Source of the DNA: Mesorhizobium koreense
GTDB taxonomy: Bacteria > Pseudomonadota > Alphaproteobacteria > Rhizobiales > Rhizobiaceae
DNA: 64,000 nt
NCBI RefSeq assembly: GCF_031656215.1
Contig: NZ_CP134228.1
Location: 4,235,001 to 4,299,000, forward strand
Direction: 5' to 3'
This document shows positions 35,993 to 44,812 of the stretch, in pieces (within the stretch, counting starts at the first letter, position 1; each line of letters starts with the position of its first letter). The notes beneath the pieces were generated by a model, which was given only the letters and a program-made list of their open reading frames with translations, made no database searches and was not told the DNA's origin. The position numbers and the translations under genes were made by a program.

Positions 35993-36969
35993 TGGGAGCC
36001 CGCATCCGCCTCATCGTGATCGTGGCGCTGGTCGTCCTCGCGATCCTCGCCCCGCTCGGACAGAAGGGCTACGTCATCTACCTGCTGACGTCGTGGCTCA
36101 TCTTCTCGATCGCGTCGATGGGGCTGAACCTGACGCTCGGCTATGCCGGCCAGATCTCGCTGGCGCAGGCATCCTTCATGGGTATCGGCGCCTATGTGAC
36201 CGCGTTGCTCACGCTGAAAGGCTGGCCGTGGATCGGGGCCATGCCGCTCGGCCTCGTCGCATGCTTCGTCGTCGGCCTGCTGCTCGGCTATCCGGCGCTG
36301 CGCGTCAAAGGCCACTTCCTCGCCTTCGTGACGCTTGCGTTCAACACGCTAGTCTTTCTCGTCCTGCGCAACGAGGACTGGCTCACCGGCGGCACCTACG
36401 GCCTGTCGGGCATGCCGCGGCCGAGCTTCGGCTCGCTCTCCTTCATGAAGCCGCTCTATTTCTATTACTTCACCCTGGCGGTGACGGTGATCGCCGCGCT
36501 CATACTGTGGGGCATAGTGCGCTCACCCTGGGGGCGCGCCTTCAAGGCACTACGCGAGAACCCGGTTCGGGCCGAAAGCCTCGGCGTCGACACGCGCCGC
36601 ATCACGCTGCTCGCCTTCGCCATCGGCACCACCTATGGCGGCCTGGCTGGCGCCCTGATCACGCCGCTGGTGCAGTTCATCGAGCCCGGCTCCTTCGGGC
36701 TGGTCCACTCGCTGCGCATCCTGCTTATGGTCGTGGTCGGGGGCTCGGGCTATTTCTTCGGCCCGTTCGTCGGGACCGGAGTCGTCATCCTTCTGCCGGA
36801 AGTCCTGCGTTTCACCCAAGGCTACTACCTGATCATCTATTCGGCGCTGGTGATCGCCATGCTCGCCTTCTTCCCCAAGGGTTTGATGGGCATCGGCGCC
36901 TGGCTGCGCCAGCGTCTGCGGCCGCGCGAAGCCCGGCGCGACCTGGCAGAAGGGGTGCGGCTGAAATGA
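35992..36969 (+). CDS. livM: Liv-type ABC transporter permease (LivM)
   Basis: 325 residues with ten or so hydrophobic stretches. GLNLTLGYAGQISLAQASFM is the LivM hallmark, and SPWGRAFKALRENPVRAESLG the coupling loop. It overlaps livG by 4 bp. The C-terminal tail is Arg-rich. Confidence 0.92.
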   Translation: MGARIRLIVIVALVVLAILAPLGQKGYVIYLLTSWLIFSIASMGLNLTLGYAGQISLAQASFMGIGAYVTALLTLKGWPWIGAMPLGLVACFVVGLLLGYPALRVKGHFLAFVTLAFNTLVFLVLRNEDWLTGGTYGLSGMPRPSFGSLSFMKPLYFYYFTLAVTVIAALILWGIVRSPWGRAFKALRENPVRAESLGVDTRRITLLAFAIGTTYGGLAGALITPLVQFIEPGSFGLVHSLRILLMVVVGGSGYFFGPFVGTGVVILLPEVLRFTQGYYLIIYSALVIAMLAFFPKGLMGIGAWLRQRLRPREARRDLAEGVRLK

Positions 36970-37712
36970 ACGCACCCGTCCTGTCCGTCCGCAACCTTTC
37001 CAAGAGCTTCGGCGGCATCAAGGCCGTGAAGGACGTCTCCTTCGAGGTCCATAAGGGCGAAATCCTCGGTTTGATCGGTCCCAACGGGTCCGGCAAGTCG
37101 ACCCTCTTCAATTGCATCCTCGGGCAGCTCGACGCGGACGCCGGCAAGGTCTCGGTGAACGGCAGCGACGTTTCCGGCGTGCGCGCCTTTCGGCTGAACA
37201 GGCTGGGCGTTGGTCGCACCTTCCAGCAGCTTTCGGTCTTCCCGCAGATGTCGGTGATCGACAACGTCATTCTCGCCGGGCAAGAGCATCGAGGCTCGAT
37301 GCTGTCCAGGCTGTTCGGATCGCCGGACGCCGGCCTCACCGAAGCGGCCGACCGGCTGATCGGCTTCTTCCGGCTTTCCCATCTCAGGAATGAACTGGCC
37401 GGATCGCTTTCCTACGGCCAGCAGAAGCTGGTCGACGCGGCGATGGCGTTCATGGCAGGGCCGAGCCTTGTCCTGCTCGACGAGCCGGCAGGCGGCGTCA
37501 ATCTGACTATGCTCGCTGGCCTGAAGGAACGGCTGCTCGCCTACAATGCCGACCACCAGACGACCTTCGTGGTGATCGAGCACAACATGGATTTCGTCAT
37601 GAGCCTGTGCACACGCATCATCGTGTTGGCGGAAGGCGCCGTGATCGCCGAAGGCGCGCCCGCGGACATCCGCGCCGACCAGACCGTCATCGACGCTTAT
37701 CTCGGAGGCTGA
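36966..37712 (+). CDS. livG: Liv-type ABC transporter ATPase (LivG)
   Basis: 248 residues from the ATG inside the livM stop (ATGA). Walker A GPNGSGKST, signature LSYGQQK, Walker B LVLLDEPAGG and the following IEHNMD are all present. It works with the LivF-type ATPase encoded next. Confidence 0.93.
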   Translation: MNAPVLSVRNLSKSFGGIKAVKDVSFEVHKGEILGLIGPNGSGKSTLFNCILGQLDADAGKVSVNGSDVSGVRAFRLNRLGVGRTFQQLSVFPQMSVIDNVILAGQEHRGSMLSRLFGSPDAGLTEAADRLIGFFRLSHLRNELAGSLSYGQQKLVDAAMAFMAGPSLVLLDEPAGGVNLTMLAGLKERLLAYNADHQTTFVVIEHNMDFVMSLCTRIIVLAEGAVIAEGAPADIRADQTVIDAYLGG

Positions 37713-37715
37713 CCG

Positions 37716-38447
37716 TTGCTGGAGCTGAGAGACCTTTATGGCGGCTATGGCCGGATTACCATCCTGAACGGTGTCTCCTTCAGGGTCGAGCCCGGCACGA
37801 TCACCACGGTGATCGGCCCTAACGGCGCCGGCAAGTCGACCCTGTTCAAGGCCGTCTTCGGCCTGCTCGATATCCAGTCCGGCGAAGTCCTGCTCGAAGG
37901 CCGCAATGTCACCCGGAGGACCCCGCGCCAGATGATCGCCGATGGCGTTACCTACGTGCCGCAGGGGCGCAACGTCGTGCCGCAACTTTCCGTTTACCAC
38001 AACCTCGAGCTCGGCGGGATCACCGCTCCCGACCAGGCCAAGGTGCGGCAGCGGATCGACGAAGTAATGGACCAGTTCCCGATGCTGCGGGAATTTCGGG
38101 ATCGGAAGGCAATCGAGCTTTCTGGCGGCCAGCAGAAGCAGCTCGAAGTGGCGCGTGCACTGCTCCTCGATCCGAAGCTGATCCTTATCGACGAGCCCTC
38201 CATAGGCTTGTCTCCCAACCTTGTGCAGGAGGTGTTCCGCACATTGCAGCGACTGCGCGACCGCGGCGTCACCATCCTCATGGTGGAGCAGAATGCCAAG
38301 GCGGCGCTGGCCATGTCGGATTATGGGCTGGTGCTGGAACTCGGGCAGACGCGCATGCACGACAAGGCGGATCAGTTGCTTGCCGACCCGCGCGTCGGAC
38401 AACTCTTTCTTGGTGGTCATGTCGAAGATGCGGAGCTTCCGGCCTGA
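37716..38447 (+). CDS. livF: Liv-type ABC transporter ATPase (LivF)
   Basis: 243 residues from a TTG preceded by GGAGG at 37704-37708. Walker A GPNGAGKST, signature LSGGQQKQ, Walker B LILIDEPSIGLSP and the MVEQNA switch are clear. The 3' end overlaps the next gene by 29 bp. Confidence 0.92.
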   Translation: MLELRDLYGGYGRITILNGVSFRVEPGTITTVIGPNGAGKSTLFKAVFGLLDIQSGEVLLEGRNVTRRTPRQMIADGVTYVPQGRNVVPQLSVYHNLELGGITAPDQAKVRQRIDEVMDQFPMLREFRDRKAIELSGGQQKQLEVARALLLDPKLILIDEPSIGLSPNLVQEVFRTLQRLRDRGVTILMVEQNAKAALAMSDYGLVLELGQTRMHDKADQLLADPRVGQLFLGGHVEDAELPA

Positions 38448-39312
38448 GATCGAGGCGCTCCTCGCGCCCGCTAACCGCCTCGGCGAATGCCCGATATGGT
38501 GCAACCGAAGCCGGATGCTGTGGTGGGTCGACGTTCTGGAACCCGCGCTGTGGAGCTTCGATCCGGCCACTAACGCCTGCCGCCGGCACGCGGTCGGCGC
38601 CAGGCGGATCGGCTCGATCGCGCTCCGTGAACAAGGCGGCCTGGTCCTCGCCTGCGATAGCGGCCTCTACGCCTACGATCCGGATACCGGCAGCCGGAAA
38701 TTCCTGGTCGATCCCGAACCCGGAATCATCGGCCACCGCAAGAATGACGGTCGCGCCGATCCATGGGGCAATTTCTGGATAGGCACGCTCGAGGAGGACC
38801 GCTACAGGCCCGTCGGCAAGCTCTACCGCGTCACGCCCGACCTGTCGGTGACCGTCGAGGCGGAAGCGTTGGCCATTCCGAACTCGCTCGCTTTCGACAA
38901 AGACCGCGGCCGCATCTATTTCGCCGACACCCGCGCCTATACGATCTGGACGGCGCCCTGCGCTCTTTCCGGCGCGCGGGCAGGGCAGAAATCCATCTTC
39001 GCCACGACGGCCGCACCGGCCCGGCCGGACGGCAGCTGCGTCGACGCCGAAGGCTGCCTGTGGAATGCCGAGTATGAAGGCAGCCGGGTCGTCCGCTACG
39101 CCCCTTCGGGTGCAATCCTCGCGACCATCGAGCTTCCAGTAAGCCATCCGACTTGCTGCTGTTTCGGAGGCGTCATGCTCGATCGTCTCTTCGTAACCAG
39201 CGCAATTGAACCGCTGGACGAAAGCCAGCGCGCGGACGAACCGCTCGCCGGCCGTGTCCTGGTGCTGGATCCCGGCGTGCGCGGTCGCCCCGAATACCGG
39301 GTCGGGCTGTAG
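38419..39312 (+). CDS. SMP-30/gluconolactonase/LRE family protein
   Basis: 297 residues forming a six-bladed propeller. Metal-site segments are GECPIW near residue 20, KNDGRADPWGNFWIGT near 110, PNSLAFD near 155 and DGSCVDAEGCLWNAEY near 205. Family members hydrolyse sugar or hydroxyacid lactones. In this operon it may open a lactone form of quinate or shikimate; that is inferred from position. An alternative start is the ATG at 38428. Confidence 0.85.
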   Translation: MSKMRSFRPEIEALLAPANRLGECPIWCNRSRMLWWVDVLEPALWSFDPATNACRRHAVGARRIGSIALREQGGLVLACDSGLYAYDPDTGSRKFLVDPEPGIIGHRKNDGRADPWGNFWIGTLEEDRYRPVGKLYRVTPDLSVTVEAEALAIPNSLAFDKDRGRIYFADTRAYTIWTAPCALSGARAGQKSIFATTAAPARPDGSCVDAEGCLWNAEYEGSRVVRYAPSGAILATIELPVSHPTCCCFGGVMLDRLFVTSAIEPLDESQRADEPLAGRVLVLDPGVRGRPEYRVGL

Positions 39313-39332
39313 AGTTTGAGAGGGCAAGCGTG

Positions 39333-41225
39333 ATGAAGACGTCGATCGCGACGGTGTCGATCAGCGGCGACTTCCGCGAGAAGCTTGTGGCGATCGCGAG
39401 TGCCGGCTTCGACGGGGTGGAGATATTCGAGACGGACTTCCTCGCCTTCGACGGGACGCCGGCGGAGGTCGGTCGCATGGTGCACGACCACGGGCTGGAG
39501 ATCACGCTGTTCCAGCCCTTTCGCGATTTCGAGGGCATGCCAGAACCGCAGCGGGCGAAGGCGTTCGACCGGGCGGAGCGCAAGTTCGACGTGATGGGCG
39601 AACTCGACACCGAACTGATGCTTATCTGCTCCAACGTCTCGCCGCTGGCGCTCGGCGGCATCGACCGGGCGGCGGCGGACTTCGCCGAGCTCGGCGAGCG
39701 GGCCGCGAGGCGCGGTCTTCGCGTCGGCTACGAGGCGCTGGCCTGGGGTCGCCACATCAACGACCACCGCGATGCCTGGGAGATCGTGCGGCGTGCCGAT
39801 CATCCCTCGGTCGGGCTGATCCTCGACAGTTTCCATACGCTGGCGCGGAAGATCGATGTCGAGACGATCCGCGCCATTCCCGGCGACCGTATCTTCATCG
39901 TGCAGCTTGCCGACGCGCCGCTGATCGACATGGATCTGCTCTACTGGAGCCGCCATTTCCGCAACATGCCGGGCGAAGGCGATTTGCCGGTCGTCGACTT
40001 CATGCGCGCGGTGGCGGCGACCGGTTATCGCGGGCCGCTGTCGCTGGAGATATTCAACGACCAGTTCCGCGGCGGCTCGCCCCGCTCGATCGCCGTCGAC
40101 GGCCGCCGCTCGCTTGTCGCGTTGATGGATCGGGTCAGGCGCGAGGAGCCAGGCATCCGGATCGAGGTTCCCGACATGCCGGACCGCATTGCTGTCGAAG
40201 GCGTCGAGTTTGTCGAGTTCGCAGCGAACGAGACGGAAGCAGACGAACTCGGCGCCCTGCTCTCCACCATGGGCTTTTCGCTCGCCGCCGAGCATTTGAA
40301 CCGCGATGTCGCCGTGTGGCGCCAGGGCAATGCGGGCGGCATCAACATCGTCGTCAACACCAGCCGCGAGGGCTTTGCGCACTCCTCCTATCTCGTCCAC
40401 GGCACCAACGCCTATGCGCTCGGCCTGCGCGTCGCCGATGCGGCGGCGACGGTCGCGCGCGCCCGCGCGCTCGGCGCCGAGACCTTCGCCGAACAACGCG
40501 GCGCGGGCGAGCTTTCCATCCCCGCGATCAGGGGCGTCGGCGGCGGGGTCATCTACTTCATTGACGAAACGCTTGCCGATGTCTGGAATGTCGAGTTCGA
40601 GCCGGTCGGAGAACCCCAGGCACGCGAAGCCGGCTTGATCGCCATCGACCATGTCGCGCAGACGATGAACTATGAGGAGATGCTGACCTGGCTGCTCTTC
40701 TACACCGCCATCTTCCGGACGGCGAAGCTGCCGATGGTCGATGTCGTCGATCCGGCCGGGCTGGTGCGCAGCCAGGTGGTCGAGAGCCCCGACGGGCGGC
40801 TGCGCCTGACCTTGAACGGCGCCGAGAACCGCAAGACGCTCGCCGGCCATTTCGTCGCCGAGAGTTTTGGCTCCAGCGTCCAGCACATCGCTTTCGCCAC
40901 CGGCGATATTCTGGAGACTTCCGCACGACTTGCCGGGCTCGGTTTCAAGCCGCTGGAGATCTCGCCGAACTACTATGACGATCTCGCCGTCCGTTTCGAC
41001 CTCGCTCCCGGACTGGTCGACAGGCTGCGCAAGGCGAACATCCTCTACGACCGCGACGAGCACGGCGAGTTCTTCCAGTTCTACAGCCGCAATTTCGGAG
41101 AGGGTTTCTTCTTCGAGATCGTCGAGCGCCGCAATTCCTACGCCGGCTATGGCGGCCCCAACGCACCCTTCCGCATCGCCGCCCAGAAACGCGCAATGCC
41201 GCCTAAGGGAATGCCGAGCCGATGA
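39333..41225 (+). CDS. Fused 3-dehydroshikimate dehydratase and HPPD-like protein
   Basis: 630 residues in two parts. Residues 1-270 form a TIM barrel of the AP-endonuclease-2 family (MKTSIATVSISGDFREKLVA, FDGVEIFETDFL, GLILDSFHTL, PLSLEIFNDQFR), as in bacterial 3-dehydroshikimate dehydratases. Residues 285-620 form paired glyoxalase domains of the 4-hydroxyphenylpyruvate dioxygenase type, with QHIAFATGDI and the final FFEIVERR segment. QuiC-type fusions of this design turn 3-dehydroshikimate into protocatechuate. It completes a shikimate-to-protocatechuate route with the upstream dehydrogenase. Whether the dioxygenase-like half is active is unknown. Confidence 0.9.
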   Translation: MKTSIATVSISGDFREKLVAIASAGFDGVEIFETDFLAFDGTPAEVGRMVHDHGLEITLFQPFRDFEGMPEPQRAKAFDRAERKFDVMGELDTELMLICSNVSPLALGGIDRAAADFAELGERAARRGLRVGYEALAWGRHINDHRDAWEIVRRADHPSVGLILDSFHTLARKIDVETIRAIPGDRIFIVQLADAPLIDMDLLYWSRHFRNMPGEGDLPVVDFMRAVAATGYRGPLSLEIFNDQFRGGSPRSIAVDGRRSLVALMDRVRREEPGIRIEVPDMPDRIAVEGVEFVEFAANETEADELGALLSTMGFSLAAEHLNRDVAVWRQGNAGGINIVVNTSREGFAHSSYLVHGTNAYALGLRVADAAATVARARALGAETFAEQRGAGELSIPAIRGVGGGVIYFIDETLADVWNVEFEPVGEPQAREAGLIAIDHVAQTMNYEEMLTWLLFYTAIFRTAKLPMVDVVDPAGLVRSQVVESPDGRLRLTLNGAENRKTLAGHFVAESFGSSVQHIAFATGDILETSARLAGLGFKPLEISPNYYDDLAVRFDLAPGLVDRLRKANILYDRDEHGEFFQFYSRNFGEGFFFEIVERRNSYAGYGGPNAPFRIAAQKRAMPPKGMPSR

Positions 41226-41427
41226 TTGCAAGGCTCACCTTTCGCCGTCTTTCTCCGAGGAGAGGCATCTTTGGATTTTCACATCGTCTGGCGTCAATAG
41301 ACATCCCCTTCGAAGGGAACGGAATCTTCTAACCTCGACGTAGTTCGTGCGCTGCCGAAGTTTATGATCTGCGTGCTTACAGCAAGCCGGCCTGACAATC
41401 TCGGCACTTGTCCTCGCGAATGCGTAG

Positions 41428-44400
41428 TTACGCAATCGCCTTGGCACTCTCAGGCAGACCTGCGGAAATTCCCATCCAGCAGATCAATTCGACGTCGTCC
41501 GGTTCGATTGGTGGTAGGACCTTCGGCTGCTGGAACGGCTCCAGGCCGGTATCGAGAATGAGCGCGACGATATGCCTGGCCTTCTCCGCGCCGTCACGAT
41601 CCTCGTCGTGAAACCACTCTCGCAAAAGGATCTCCTCCCGGCGCGGCCACGGTGCTTCGAGAATATCAAGAGCCTTATTGACCCTAAAACCATCATCGTC
41701 GGGCGGCCTATGGGCGCGGATGAACTCGGCAACCCGCTGGTTCAGGGGCCGGACCTTCGGCTGCAAATTCGCAGGGTCGGTCTCTTCCATCCAGGCTTCG
41801 TGAATGTTAGCGCGAGCCGCATGCCAAAGATCGAAGATCGCCTCCTCGAGCACTAACGGAACGTGTCGCTCGGTTGCTTCATTGCATTCGATAATTCGGA
41901 GACAAGTGCCGATTTCCCGGATGATAGGTTCGTTCTGCAGCTGTTGCCAGTTCTGGTCGACAGGCACGAAGCGCAAATAGGTGCGATCACCAACAGCCGC
42001 GCAGAAGAATACGCCAGCCCGCTGACCTCGGCACATCCCGGAGCCGATCCCGTGCGGCATCCGTGCCAAGCGATACGCGTTGCGATCGATTTCCTTGCGC
42101 AGGGTCTGGCGATACTCCTCGCCGGTCTGACCTGCACCAGCGGCGCCGCCACGTTCGAACAACGACGGATCTTCTCGAAGCAGGCGCTCGATCTCTTCCC
42201 TTGTTTCGGTGAACACCTGGCGACCAGCGGTTCCGCCCTGCACTGGAGAAGCGACCCCAACGCTCGCCGCGGCAAGCGCTATTTTCCGCAGGATCCGCTC
42301 CTCGAGACCAAGAAGTTGGTCGAGACGATCTGCCGGAAAAATGGTGCGCAGGAAAACGCGAGCGTGTGGGCTACCGATGCGATCGACGCGGCCATGTCGC
42401 TGCACCAGACGCATCGGGTTCCAAGGCACGTCGAAATTCACGATGTGACGACACTGCTGAAGGTTCACGCCTTCCGCCAGCACGTCGGTGGCGATCAGAA
42501 TGTCGAAGAGATCCTCGCCATTGGTCTCGGTTGAAATTGGAGCGAAGCCGGCGACGGCGCGCTGTCGCCCGAACTCTGTCGGCTCGACATCCACGCTGCC
42601 GGCCAGGGCGACGATCCTTCCTCGGTAGGGTGCGAGCGCTGGATCCCTGTCGATCAATTTCTCGAGCTCAGACCGAAGATAGGCGACGGTATCCGCATAG
42701 AAGGAGAATATTATCACCTTCCGCTTCTGCCGTGCATCCTCGGCGCTGATCGCCTCTTCCTCCGCTTCCGCGGCGATGTGTTTCAAGGTGTCTACCAGCG
42801 CGGCCAGTTTTGGGTCCTGCTCCGGCTCGATCGCCTTTGCTTTTTCCAGCAGCGCTTCGAGTTTCCGAAGATCACTGGTTACCGCTGCGCGTAGCTTGTC
42901 GACCTTGTAGAGGCCAGCCGGGGCGGCATCCTCGCTTTGGTCGAGCAACTCGTCGAATTCGTCCTCATCGACCGCACTAATCTCATGCAGCAATCGTGTG
43001 CGCACGACGTGTCCCCGCCCTAGCGCGGATAGAAACAGCCGATGTTCATCGATCATTTTTGTCAGCGTGCGGCGGAATGCTTCGCAGGAAGACTCGAAGC
43101 GCTTCAGGAGGCCAGACCGCAATAGGCCGACCGTTGCGGCTGAACGGGCGTCGTCTTCTCCGAACAAATCGTCTGTCGAGTCGTCGATAAGAAATGTGTC
43201 AGGGACATAGCGAGCGAAGCTGATCGCGCCAATGCGGCCGTCCGGATCCAGCGCTTCGTCAATGAGGTCGAAGAGTTCCGGCAACGGGTTGGACAGCTTG
43301 TAGCGCACGCTGATTGCGCGCGGCTCCGGGAAGACGATTGTTACCTCGGTGCCGTCCGGGAGCTTGATGCGATCACCGCCATAGTGCTTTTTGACGAACT
43401 GGCGGGTGCGCTTGACTGTCGTCGCATCGATGACCGGATAGAGAAGGTCGGGCGAGAGAGCGGCCGGGTCCTCGGCCGCCGCCTGCCTGAAACGCTCCTC
43501 GATCGAGAGGATGCCACGATCGGCCAGGAAGGCGTCCTGCCGGATGAAGAAGCGGATGAGATGAAAAATATCCCAAAGCGAATTGTTGACGGGCGTGGCC
43601 GTCAGCAGCAGAACGTCGCGCTTCTGGCCCCAAAGCAGCTTGCGTAGCACCGCCGCACGCGTCGCCGCCTGCGGATTACGATAGTTGTGCGCCTCGTCCA
43701 CAACCACCAACTGATACTCGCGCAGCGGCCGCTCCAGCTTGTCCTGGAACTGGTCGGGGTCGGCCATGGCGATCTGTCGGTCGATTGCCAGCTCCTCATA
43801 GGACAGGCACTCCACATCCCCGAGAAAATGCGTTGAGCGGAACTTGCGCCAGGTGGTGTCGCGGAGCTGCGCGGGGCAGATCAGCAGGCAGCGTTGGCGG
43901 CGCTCCAGGTAGAGTTTCAGGATTTCGCCGGCGATGAAGGTTTTCCCGAGTCCGACTTCATCAGCGACGATGGCGCCGCCGGTGTCCTGCATCAGCCGCA
44001 GGGCGCGCGCCGCGCCGTGCTTCTGAAAGCTGGTGAGCGGCAGTCCCCGATCGGTCTTCGCCGCCTCCTCGACCTCCGAGCCATAGAGCTGCCAAAGCGT
44101 GCGCAGGAAAATGTCGAAGGGCATCCACGGCGCGAATACCTCTTCCAGCATTTCCAGCAGGTCGAACGGAACCGCCTCCTCCCACAGCCGCTCGAACCAT
44201 TCCTGGGCGCGACTGATGACGGGGCCGTCAAAGCGGCCGAGATTGAGCTCGAGGTTCTTCGTCACCCCCGCGCTGGTGAGATTGGACGAGCCTGCGATCA
44301 CGCCCGCGCCGCTGTTGCCGTAGCCCTCCCTTTGCGGCGCGAAGATATAGGCCTTGGCGTGCATGAAAGCCTGTTCGTAGCGGCGGCATTCGAGCCGGCC

Positions 44401-44811
44401 CGATTTCAGAATCTCGATCAGCGCCTTGAGCGATGCGCGCCCGGCGCGGGTAAAGGGAAAGCGGTCGCGCTCGTCGCGCAGTCCGTCGTCCAGTGCGTCC
44501 AACCCTTCGCGCAGCAGCCGGCGCTGGAAACGCGGCTCCGGTTCGTCGAGAGGGCGCGTCGGCGGCCGCGCCTCCGACGGCGGCTCCGCGCCGATCATCA
44601 GGCGCACATGCTCCACCCCGTCCAGCGCACCGGCGATACGGGCGAATCCGGCCGGCGAGAAAAACGCCGAGGCTATGTCGAGCCGGCCGGGCTGGATCGG
44701 CTCCTCGCCTATCCCCCCTTCGAGCGGGGCGATCCCCTCCGTCAGCACGCGATGAATCGCGGCAGCAAGCGTGTTGCCATCGAGATTGTCGATGAATTCG
44801 GGACCGCTCAT
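41428..44811 (-). CDS. PLD-SNF2 family helicase of a defence/restriction block
   Basis: 1127 residues. The N-terminal region has a phospholipase-D-type motif: HAKAYIF at 151-157 and GSSNLT at 174-179. The SNF2 motor follows with DEVGLGKT at 284-291, DEAH at 372-375 and TATPVNN. The second RecA lobe has ATDVLAEGVNLQQC and QRHGRVDRIGS. A long acidic coiled region lies between the lobes. PLD-helicase proteins of this kind occur in DISARM-like and type III-like restriction systems, where they move along DNA. It is third in a minus-strand operon; one base separates it from the HNH gene. Confidence 0.88.
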   Translation of the reverse strand: MSGPEFIDNLDGNTLAAAIHRVLTEGIAPLEGGIGEEPIQPGRLDIASAFFSPAGFARIAGALDGVEHVRLMIGAEPPSEARPPTRPLDEPEPRFQRRLLREGLDALDDGLRDERDRFPFTRAGRASLKALIEILKSGRLECRRYEQAFMHAKAYIFAPQREGYGNSGAGVIAGSSNLTSAGVTKNLELNLGRFDGPVISRAQEWFERLWEEAVPFDLLEMLEEVFAPWMPFDIFLRTLWQLYGSEVEEAAKTDRGLPLTSFQKHGAARALRLMQDTGGAIVADEVGLGKTFIAGEILKLYLERRQRCLLICPAQLRDTTWRKFRSTHFLGDVECLSYEELAIDRQIAMADPDQFQDKLERPLREYQLVVVDEAHNYRNPQAATRAAVLRKLLWGQKRDVLLLTATPVNNSLWDIFHLIRFFIRQDAFLADRGILSIEERFRQAAAEDPAALSPDLLYPVIDATTVKRTRQFVKKHYGGDRIKLPDGTEVTIVFPEPRAISVRYKLSNPLPELFDLIDEALDPDGRIGAISFARYVPDTFLIDDSTDDLFGEDDARSAATVGLLRSGLLKRFESSCEAFRRTLTKMIDEHRLFLSALGRGHVVRTRLLHEISAVDEDEFDELLDQSEDAAPAGLYKVDKLRAAVTSDLRKLEALLEKAKAIEPEQDPKLAALVDTLKHIAAEAEEEAISAEDARQKRKVIIFSFYADTVAYLRSELEKLIDRDPALAPYRGRIVALAGSVDVEPTEFGRQRAVAGFAPISTETNGEDLFDILIATDVLAEGVNLQQCRHIVNFDVPWNPMRLVQRHGRVDRIGSPHARVFLRTIFPADRLDQLLGLEERILRKIALAAASVGVASPVQGGTAGRQVFTETREEIERLLREDPSLFERGGAAGAGQTGEEYRQTLRKEIDRNAYRLARMPHGIGSGMCRGQRAGVFFCAAVGDRTYLRFVPVDQNWQQLQNEPIIREIGTCLRIIECNEATERHVPLVLEEAIFDLWHAARANIHEAWMEETDPANLQPKVRPLNQRVAEFIRAHRPPDDDGFRVNKALDILEAPWPRREEILLREWFHDEDRDGAEKARHIVALILDTGLEPFQQPKVLPPIEPDDVELICWMGISAGLPESAKAIA

Positions 44812-44812
44812 T

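Noticed and set aside
36837-38570. 577-codon minus-strand frame
   Set aside because: Antisense to the livM-livG-livF genes, whose Walker motifs are clear on the plus strand.
39096-41231. 711-codon open frame on the minus strand
   Set aside because: It lies exactly opposite the fused dehydratase/HPPD gene. Its residue composition is that of a high-GC antisense shadow and it has no domain pattern.
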